Positions 57,601 to 64,000 of a stretch of 64,000 nt of DNA are shown piece after piece. The notes beneath the pieces were generated by a model, which was not told the origin of the DNA, made no database searches, and saw only the letters and a list, made by a program, of their open reading frames with translations. Source of the DNA: Stichopus chloronotus (lineage: Eukaryota; Echinodermata; Holothuroidea; Aspidochirotida; Stichopodidae); the NCBI GenBank assembly GCA_021234535.1, contig CM037830.1, positions 10,385,252 through 10,449,251 of the forward strand. Direction: 5' to 3'. Each line of letters starts with the position of its first letter. The stretch's first letter is position 1. The position numbers were made by a program, and so were the translations under genes.

Positions 57601-59965
57601 GACTATCAGTGAATATGAAATTAGGAATAAAGTTTACTTTTATTATCAACAGGTTCAGAGTCATTTTTTGCCATTACTTAGCAGATATACATGTATTTTA
57701 CTTAAAAACAAACATGGGAAAAACATCAGACATTAAAACAATTACTGAGAAAACACAGTCAAAGCTGGTCTTACTGAAATGTCAATACCACAATTTATGT
57801 GAGCAAAAGCTGGTATCTCTTTTCAAACAGTAAAGATGCAATATGATTGACAATTGTGTGACAGAAAGGATGTTGATTCAGGTAATTGGTTGTTACACTT
57901 TCAGTCAGGACACCATACTGTACACAGACAAACACAATGGTCCTTGGGTGGTGTTACTTCATGTGGTAGGTTTATTAGAAACACTAGCGTACACAGGGGG
58001 GCCATTGGGCCATGGCCCTCCCTCACATTCCCCATTTTTTTTTAAATACTGCATATCTTGCTGAAAATATCGGAAATAAGCAGGAATTGACATGATTAGT
58101 ATCAATATAGGCCTACTATACTGTACATAGGTAAACTTGAGGGAATACAGGACCGTAGCCAGGGGGGTCGGAGCGTTTGAACAACCCATCCCAAGTTGAG
58201 GGAGGTCCATTTTTTCCAGCCATGTGTTTGAAGGGTCAGCTATGAAATATTTTTTTTTATCTTGACATATCGTTCACTTTTAGCAGGAAGATAAAACCTC
58301 TCCACTTATGTCACAAAATGTATACAGGCCCAAACTGACCACAATATATCTTCACTAGATACATACAGTATACTATGTGGGGTGATGAGATAATAAGCTA
58401 AAAAACGCGCATTCATGGTTATGTCATTGTGGCTGTGGATATCATTGAACCAGATACAATAAAAAGCCCGGGACACACTGCCACGACAAGCTGCGACACG
58501 ACGGCGACCACCCACCGCGTCTGCTGTAATCGTGGCGGTGTGATCGGTTCCACAACTAGAGTTCAGTTGTGTCGTAAGCCGTCGCCGGGCCCGAATAAAT
58601 ATGTTCAATTGTAGTCGGGTGCAGTTGGTGCATTTTAAGCCCTGTTCAAACCGCCACGACTACCAAAGTGTCTACTCAGGCGCATATATAGCCAAGGAGG
58701 AGTGATGGAGGCGATCGCCACCCCGGCCATATTGTGGTTTTTTTTTTTTAGGACTTTGCCAGAAATACCCAGGAGCATGGGCATAGCCAGGGAAAGAAGG
58801 GCGAACAGGGCAACCCTGCTTGATCTCATTTTCGCTTTTTTTCCCCCGCGATATCGCTCAATAGTAATTCCCTCAATTTATGCGGCAGGCCTACCAAGGC
58901 AGGGGTGGAATGCAGGGTTGGGAGCATGTATGTCTGCATGTTAAACACCCAGGAAGGGCAGTTTTCATCTATCTGAGTGGTTTGTAGAGCCAAACGTTTC
59001 TTTGAATGCTCATCTCTGCATTGCTTCATTTTTCACAGACTAATTATTTTCTCAGTAATCGAGAAATTGTAGACATGAGATCCACATTTCAAGGCTGGGT
59101 TCATGCAGCTGAAAAAACTTGGGAAGGGCTATTTCGAGCCATCTGGGGGGTTTGTAAAACCCAAAATTTTCTTGTACGCTCCGCGCCAACCGATGGTGGC
59201 GCTCCGCTTAGATAGTCTTCACAAGTTTGCACCCCCTCCCCTTGGAAGGTCTTTTAAGGTCTTCTTAAATACTCCAGATTACAGGAGATCTGCAGGTTTC
59301 ACAATTTTCCAGGGAAAGCATCCCCCCTAGCAAAAACTTTCTTGTACGCTCCATGACAACCGATTGCGCCGCTACGCTCAGATCTTTCAATTGCAGTAAT
59401 TCCGCCAGAGGCTACGGCCTCCCCCTTCACAAATTCCTGGGTACGCCACGGATTAGAAAGGAATACTTTGAAATGTGTTCGCACCAAACTGCCATGACTA
59501 TGTAAGATTTATGTGCTGCAGTTCGCAGTGTGCCTAATTTCTTTGTTTCTGGGATTTTTAATGACAGGAGTTACTTTGAAACCAAAACAGTAAGAAACTC
59601 AAAGTCCAATATACATTTAGAAGTCTATTGCAATCTTAAAAATAACAAATCAGCAGGTTGCAAAATAATGCATTCCCAGATTTCACACATGCCACTAGAA
59701 TTTAGTAACATCACAACTTGTATACTTCCACTGAAATAAAGCAGTAACCAGGAGCACATATCGATATGTTAACAGAAATGCTCTGACTTCCAAATTCAAC
59801 AAAATTACCTCCTTCAGAGAAGTTTGGTAAAAGTGTGACATTTGGACTAGCACAAACAAGACTATTTTCTGATTCTGAAGTCCTTATAGCTGGAGTGGTG
59901 AAGTTCTCCCCAAAACGACAGGAGTAGTTGACACCAACAGGGAGATGTGTGACATCTATGGTAAT
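39518..59965 (-). CDS. Plexin-like semaphorin receptor, partial gene (8 exons), right contig
   Basis: Eight minus-strand exons join in frame: 59965-59809, 53172-53073, 52585-52477, 46753-46637, 45789-45685, 43148-43058, 41053-40878 and 39672-39518 (1010 nt, about 336 codons). In protein order they give a TIG region, a PSI domain with the core WDCGWCADDFTC, a second TIG region, a PSI domain with LNCGWCSSQSKC, and an IPT domain starting SSGPVEGGT. Alternating PSI and TIG/IPT domains are diagnostic of plexin ectodomains; MET-type receptors have a single PSI. Plexins are single-pass semaphorin receptors with a cytoplasmic GAP domain. The Sema, PSI1, membrane and GAP parts are absent from the window. 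Introns run from about 0.5 to 6.6 kb and carry most of the repeats. I cannot assign a plexin subclass. Confidence 0.88.
39673..40877 (-). other. Plexin intron between PSI3 and IPT exons
   Basis: This 1205 bp intron is complete only in the right contig. It straddles the start of the duplicated block at 40128. No repeat was recognised in it. Confidence 0.6.
40878..41053 (-). CDS. Plexin exon: PSI3 domain (copy 2)
   Basis: This 176 nt exon lies between attacag/TC and TCG/gtaaac, phase 1 in and phase 0 out. It encodes VILYKCEVDRPDCSRC, LNCGWCSSQSKCAVSEKC, and then CTDPPTITS, which leads into the next IPT domain. The L-Y-K-C start, eight-cysteine spacing and P-x-I-T end match plexin PSI3. This is the strongest single domain match in the window. 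Confidence 0.9.
43058..43148 (-). CDS. Plexin exon: end of second TIG region (copy 2)
   Basis: This 91 nt exon, phase 0 in and phase 1 out, lies between tttacag/TT and CTG/gtatgt. It encodes FNYAANVQDVTAELKIRTKG and ends in DGNGT. The LINE remnant ends only about 70 bases from its splice acceptor, on the intron side. Confidence 0.83.
43217..44923 (+). mobile_element. 5'-truncated LINE (CR1/L2-like), copy 2
   Basis: This is the right-contig copy of the element at 3100-4806. It shares the same truncation point, frameshift and stop codons, so the decay predates whatever produced the duplication. Confidence 0.8.
43220..44606 (+). pseudogene. LINE reverse transcriptase pseudogene, copy 2
   Basis: It has the same lesions as copy 1: asparagine in motif A, a frameshift near 43582, and a stop in motif B at 43705-43707. 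FADDTTIY is intact. Confidence 0.8.
45685..45789 (-). CDS. Plexin exon: middle of second TIG region (copy 2)
   Basis: This 105 nt, 35-codon phase 0/0 exon lies between tgacag/TC and GAG/gtaaga. It encodes SYKCVFTYLDNEVV and ends NFTLTCSEKE. The paired cysteines (Y-x-C and T-C) match the TIG2 disulphide pattern of plexins. Two N-glycosylation sequons (NST, NFT) are visible. Confidence 0.83.
46637..46753 (-). CDS. Plexin exon: start of second TIG region (copy 2)
   Basis: This 117 nt, 39-codon phase 0/0 exon lies between tgcag/AC and AAAA/gtaagt. It encodes TNECPTVIAEDTYIPNNS and then a Ser/Thr-rich strand ending SAISTK. The E-C-P start followed by I-P resembles the segment directly after PSI2 in plexins. 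Confidence 0.83.
47445..47910 (-). mobile_element. Candidate tRNA-derived SINE, copy 2
   Basis: This is the right-contig copy of the segment at 7330-7795, with the same A-box-like and B-box-like sequences. Confidence 0.48.
49254..49289. repeat. 36 bp near-perfect palindrome (copy 2)
   Basis: This is the right-contig copy of the palindrome at 9140-9175. Confidence 0.85.
50516..50772. mobile_element. MITE-like element flanked by TTAA (copy 2)
   Basis: This is the right-contig copy of 10402-10658, with the same inverted repeats and TTAA flanks. Confidence 0.6.
51446..51881. mobile_element. Candidate inverted-repeat element (copy 2)
   Basis: This is the right-contig copy of 11332-11767. Confidence 0.45.
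52477..52585 (-). CDS. Plexin exon: PSI2 domain (copy 2)
   Basis: This 109 nt exon is bounded by gaatag/TG and ATT/gtgagt. It encodes 36 full codons rich in cysteine: SCGYCTSMWDCGWCADDFTC followed by SFNGSSHC. The C-x2-C, C-G-W-C and later cysteines match the PSI (plexin repeat) fold. It enters with one base completing a serine codon and leaves in phase 0. Confidence 0.88.
53073..53172 (-). CDS. Plexin exon: end of first TIG region (copy 2)
   Basis: This 100 nt exon is bounded by ccaccag/AT and CAAG/gtgagt, phase 1 in and phase 2 out. It encodes DEAVSLNLSLVSSEY and then PYYFFNCSRIS. The block of beta-strand-like hydrophobic residues ending in F-x-N-C is typical of plexins just before the second PSI domain. 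Confidence 0.85.
53173..59808 (-). other. Large repeat-filled plexin intron (copy 2)
   Basis: This 6.6 kb intron between the first TIG exons holds the short and long 144 bp repeat arrays, the candidate insertion at 53673-55126, the second member of the dispersed repeat pair (56575-56885) and the GC-richer block at 58435-59445. The equivalent in copy 1 is 13058-19693. Confidence 0.65.
55165..57305 (+). repeat. 144 bp repeat array (copy 2)
   Basis: This is the right-contig copy of 15050-17190, with unit number and sequence preserved. Confidence 0.75.
59809..59965 (-). CDS. Plexin exon: first TIG region (copy 2)
   Basis: This 157 nt exon is bounded by cttccacag/AT and GAG/gtaatt and ends one base into a codon. 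It reads ITIDVTHLPVGVNYSCRFG and ends in CASPNVTLLPNFSEG. This matches the region between PSI1 and PSI2 of plexins, where a pattern of LP, Y-x-C-x-F and C-x-SP is expected. It is the most N-terminal exon I can recognise. No PSI1 or Sema exon is found at higher coordinates within the window. Confidence 0.85.
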
Positions 59966-62100
59966 CTGTGGAAGAAAGTTGCAGAAAATGTTTTCCAGTA
60001 TGTTTTGATCTGTCCCAGGAAAAATTAGAGTGCTACTTAACACTGAGTGGAAGAGACATATACTCTCACATCAGCAGTATCTGTTAGCTTAATATCAAGT
60101 ATAGCTGAAGCATGTGTAGAGAGCGCAAGCACAAGGGCTAAGTCATTTACTTAAAAGGGTCCATGATCTAAAAGTAATAGCTTTGTGAATTCTTGCAATT
60201 GGGTGAGTTTTGTATAACATGTATTTGAATAATGATGTAGCCTTCAGGACATGCCAAATCAAGAGTCCCAAAACTGTGCACTACCACTCTTCTAAAGAGC
60301 AACAGTAATGATACTGCCATGAATCTCAGAAATATCACACAGTATTTCCAGTGAGATTACCTAAGTTGGATATATACTTCAAAAAGGACTTTATATGTCT
60401 ATACCACTCATATGTGTCTACAGGGCAAGAAGTGCATTGTCAGAAACACACAATTCAACCTCTCAAGTCGGGAACATATCATGATGAATTAGTGCTGTAA
60501 CTATGTCAGCAGAAAATGTATCAATGTATAAAGACAAACTACTTGTGATAATCAATGTACTTATCACAATACTTGAAAACAAAAGGAGTCTTGAGATTGG
60601 CTAGGAATACTGTTTTGACATTATTTTGGTTATACATGCTTCTTTATATATACTTGTAATGAATAAAAATATCATCATTTGTCATTTACTTTTGTTTCTG
60701 TTATTATTAGAAATATGTCTAAACAAGAAGCAAATAAAGAGAAAAACAGGACCAGGCAAGGTTTCAAAAATATTACTTTTTGTGGATTTTGTCTTTATCT
60801 TCAATCATGATACCTGCTAGAAATTAATGTTTGGTATTGTGGAAAAAAAAATATCGCAATAACGGTAATATTGCTACAGCACTACACTCAATCACATGCA
60901 GGGATTGCAGTGGTCGTGGGTCGTCACTGCATGGATATGTCACGTTGTAACATGTATGTGACAGCAATAAATCATAGAATAATTTGGGAAGAGTTGTACA
61001 AAAATAGAACACATTGAAACTCCATTGGTTTAAAACAAAAATGATGAAATCTCATCATTCTCATGGGATAGAGAAAGAAAAATGTTAAATTTATAGATAC
61101 TGCTAAGGGTATACAGTGAGAATTAATAAGTCCATCAGTATCACAAGTGAATCACTGCCTTCTAAATGCCAGCACAGAATGTGGGCATGAAGTAATGTTA
61201 ATGTAAATGTGACCCACCATATATATTCCAAAAACAATTCTTTGCCTTATCAGTTCTGACGTTCCATTTCAAAGTGAATATGTTACTTATGGCAATATAT
61301 TTAAGTTTCTGCTAAGTACAGTATGCACTAAAAGTTTGCAACTTCTACCAAAGTTTGTGACCAAAATATCTTTTGAAGCTTGTATAATACAATCTTAGAA
61401 AGAAAAGACAATATTTTTGTTTATAAATATCATTGTTAATTGTGGTAATTTATTGTTTTCTTTCCTCTTTTTTAGTTTGCTTTGGTGGTGATTGACTCAA
61501 GATTACTTCATAGACACTGCATTGTATATTGGCACCTTTTCAAAACTCATGGATTACTCAATCTAGACATCACCAAAGTATAACACAAAAAGAGAGGAGA
61601 CCTAACCAATCATTACTGCACAGTTTCATTAATCTTATAGTAAGCCTTTGAATATTTGATGGTCCCGACATTCGTTAAGTGATCAACTCACGATACTCCC
61701 AGTGCACAACAACACAGCAAAAAATTCAATGACAGAACATCCATGATGATACTATCAAGTTTTTAAATAAGTTTTGTACTTCTTTACATAGTGCTTCCTT
61801 GATCCTTATCAAAGACCAGCAGCAATTTCTCAATCAAATAATCTCTGACTGTAACTCTGACTTTGAGATTAGGATCAACACACAACTCCATCTCATCATG
61901 GACCATCAAGGATGTTCTTTCATACTATCTGTAATTTGATATTTTATCACAATGTTGTATGCACCATCACAATGATGTTTTCAATTTCTTGCCAAATAGG
62001 GAAGATGAGATATTCAAAAACATTTGTTTTGTTAACATATTCAAATACGTCTGCATAATACTCCAAAACTCTATTGGTTTGGGTATTTGGTAACACCCGA

Positions 62101-62232
62101 CTTACCTGTCTCCCACACTACTATCGCACTGGCCTCGCCCCAGTGCTAGAACCGGCAGAAAAATCGCACCGAGCGCCCTCTGTGGCCTGGCCTCTCGAAC
62201 TCGACCCCAATCAGCAATCGTCCTCTTTGGTT
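62101..62232 (+). repeat. Left inverted terminal repeat of DIRS element 1 (copy 2)
   Basis: This matches 21986-22117. Its partner right repeat lies beyond the window. Confidence 0.88.
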
Positions 62233-62754
62233 CCCTGCCGACTGAGGGAGAGTCCGAGAGGAAGAACAAGACTGACCAGGTAGGTGGCCCTCACCCCACC
62301 CGGTCACCGATGACCAAGTGGGGGAAGGGCCAACGAGCCGGGCAGTCCCCACAGAGGACGTGACTGCTGCTACCGAGAAAAAGGGGTTAACATGTATGTG
62401 GTTAAAGTAATATTCAAGTGACTATTAAATAATACACAAACATACAACCCTACTTCCATGCGCAAAACTAACTAGTATTACTGTTACCCTAAAAGGAACA
62501 AAAATGGAGCAAGATCTCACCATCTCAAGAGGGGGCCTCTTGGTTGAGTTGGCCTGGATCCTCCTCGTTTCCTGCACTGCAAGGCTGACGTCCAAAGGAG
62601 TAGAAGGATCCTGAGGTGTACCGAAACGTCGAGCGTCCCCCTTTGTTAGGAAAGCGCGACGGAGAGGAGAGAGGCAGGCTTCTTCTATAGCCCCCTGATT
62701 AGCATGCGCGACTGGTCAACCTCCCCCGGAAGCGTGTGGGGCGGGAGGCGGGAC

Positions 62755-62863
62755 GTAGTGTGGGAGACAGGTAAGTCGGGTGTTACCGAATACCCAAACC
62801 AATAGAGTTTTGGAGTATTCACTACACCCCCTTCCTTACCTGTCTCCCACACTACTATCGCAC
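62755..62863 (-). repeat. Internal complementary region of DIRS element 1 (copy 2)
   Basis: This is the same fused-termini sequence as 22640-22748, with the lox-like palindrome at 62789-62819. Confidence 0.88.
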
Positions 62864-62875
62864 AGAATGGCACCG

Positions 62876-63918
62876 TCACTGCGGTGGGAGGAACAATGCC
62901 CGGGGCCTGGGCACCATCCCTCCCAGCACAGCACGGCCAAAAGCTGCGTCTGCTGCCAATGTGTCTGACAGATAACGGGATACGAAGGTGGAGGGGGTTT
63001 TCCAAGCTCCAGCCTTCAGAATATCTGACACATTTGCGCCTGCAAAAAGAGCCCGAGAGGTGGCCAGTCCGCGGATATCATGAGCACGGGGGTGTGAGAG
63101 TGCATGTGGTGACACAAAATCAACTAACCACCTTGAAATTGTTGTCTTAGATGCTGGGGTGTGTGGACGTCTAGGAAGAATGAATAGTCTTTCTGACTGT
63201 CGAAGATTCTCAGTTCTGTGCAAATACCACTTGAGCGCTCGCACTGGACACCAACCTTATCCTCTGTGATGGAGGATCCCGAGGACATTGTGGGTATAAA
63301 AAGATCCCCTGGCACAAAGTCCAGAGTCTGATTCTTTGGAAGGAAATCTAAATCGGGCACCAGCTGTACACCATGTGGTTCAAAGCGAATATGACCTGGT
63401 TTGGTTGTAAGCGCTTGAATACAACTCCTTCGTCGGGACGTAACTGCTGCGACAAGGAATAAAGTCTTAACCGTGAGATGTTCCAGAGAAGCCTTATGTA
63501 AGGGCTCGTACGGGGCATCTGCTAGTGCCCTCAGTACTGCATTCATGGACCACGATGGTCCCAAAACCCGCAGAATGGGTCTCTGGATGGACATCCCTTT
63601 AATGAGTTGGGCTAGAGCTGCATTGTCCCCAACCGAGGAACCATCTTCAAAGCCCTGGTGAACTGCCGATATAGCAGAACGGTAGTTCTGAATTGTGTTA
63701 ACCTGAAGTCCCTCATCGAAGAGGGTGGTAAGAAAATCGGCTACAACTGGTAAAGGGGAAGAACTGGGATTGACATTTTTGTCGATGCACCAGGTCTTGA
63801 ATTTGGCCAATCTTGAATCGTAAGTCGCCACTGTTGAGGTACGCCTGCTACCGGAGGCCAACTGTGCCGCCCGGAGAGAAAGGCCTTTCTGTCTGAGTCC
63901 AAGCCTGATATTTTCCAT
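62876..63918 (-). pseudogene. DIRS element 1 tyrosine recombinase, copy 2 (one frameshift)
   Basis: A frame from 63918 reads ENIRLGLRQKGLSLRAAQLA through NTIQNYRSAISAVHQGF and the first catalytic arginine region to about 63170. There a missing G (gtgtgtgga here, gtgtgtggga in copy 1) shifts the frame. The H-x-x-R, W and Y motifs follow in 63244-62876. Unlike copy 1, the region near 63565 is in frame and residues RAAQLAS are present. The two copies therefore have different lesions. Confidence 0.85.
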
Positions 63919-64000
63919 GCAATCAGATGCAGGGACTTGGGATCCTGATGATGCAGAGGTCCCTGCCTGAGTAGATCCCTCCCCACTGGGAGTCGCCTGG

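Larger units (their letters stand above)
40128..64000 (+). repeat. Large direct duplication, copy 2 (right contig)
   Basis: This is the second copy of 1-23860 and runs to the window end, so its true right limit is unknown. It carries the same plexin exons, LINE, short inverted-repeat elements, 144 bp repeat array and left part of a DIRS element. In the first kilobase its homopolymer runs are shorter than in copy 1. It is preceded by 1426 bases absent from the left contig, which include one more plexin exon that continues the reading frame correctly. This copy is therefore the better representation of the gene's 3' side. Confidence 0.95.
62057..64000 (-). mobile_element. DIRS-like element 1, partial second copy
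   Basis: The left 1.94 kb of the element recurs in the right contig, with the left terminal repeat (62101-62232), the internal complementary region (62755-62863) and most of the recombinase gene. It is cut by the window end. Up to about 63500 it is almost identical to copy 1; beyond that it differs by several substitutions and a 23-base insertion. Confidence 0.9.

Overview
The window looks like animal nuclear genomic DNA: AT-rich host sequence, short exons bounded by GT/AG splice sites, long introns, and several families of eukaryotic transposable elements. The mix (DIRS-type retrotransposons, a CR1/L2-like LINE, hAT-like and other short inverted-repeat elements, and arrays of a roughly 144 bp repeat containing TGACCTTTGACCT) suggests a marine invertebrate, perhaps an echinoderm. 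That taxonomic guess is inference. No prokaryotic operon, rRNA gene, true tRNA gene or CRISPR array was seen.

Layout. Positions 1-23860 recur almost base for base at 40128-64000, in direct orientation, about 40.115 kb apart. A run of 100 N (38602-38701) separates a left contig (1-38601) from a right contig (38702-64000). The right contig carries 1426 bp before the repeat begins. The pattern fits two assemblies of one locus placed in tandem better than a true tandem duplication.

The host gene is a minus-strand plexin-like receptor. Eight consecutive exons can be read in the right contig (59965 down to 39518) and seven in the left contig (19850 down to 760). In protein order they encode the first TIG region, PSI2, the second TIG region, PSI3 and the start of the next IPT domain. 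All splice phases agree. The Sema domain, PSI1, transmembrane segment and GAP domain are not seen here.

Mobile elements. A decayed LINE (3100-4806, repeated at 43217-44923) lies antisense in a plexin intron. Other introns hold a tRNA-like SINE head, three candidate inverted-repeat elements and the 144 bp repeat arrays. A 6.5 kb DIRS-like tyrosine-recombinase retrotransposon (21942-28428, minus strand; its left part again at 62057-64000) has inverted terminal repeats, an internal complementary region that fuses both termini, and broken gag, RT-RNase H and recombinase genes. A second, more decayed DIRS-like element (29402-35201) has the same architecture. From 35202 to 38601 there are degenerate direct repeats, a cluster of perfect hairpins, and a 958 bp hAT-like element with a perfect 8 bp target duplication.

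Most interesting points: both DIRS elements carry, at the left terminus and in the internal complementary region, a lox-like palindrome (about 10 bp arms, 9-10 bp spacer) conserved between otherwise diverged elements; the first element's gag has an SR-type arginine/serine repeat domain; and identity between the two 24 kb copies falls abruptly near 23390, inside the DIRS recombinase gene, which suggests a repeat-induced misjoin or allelic difference there.
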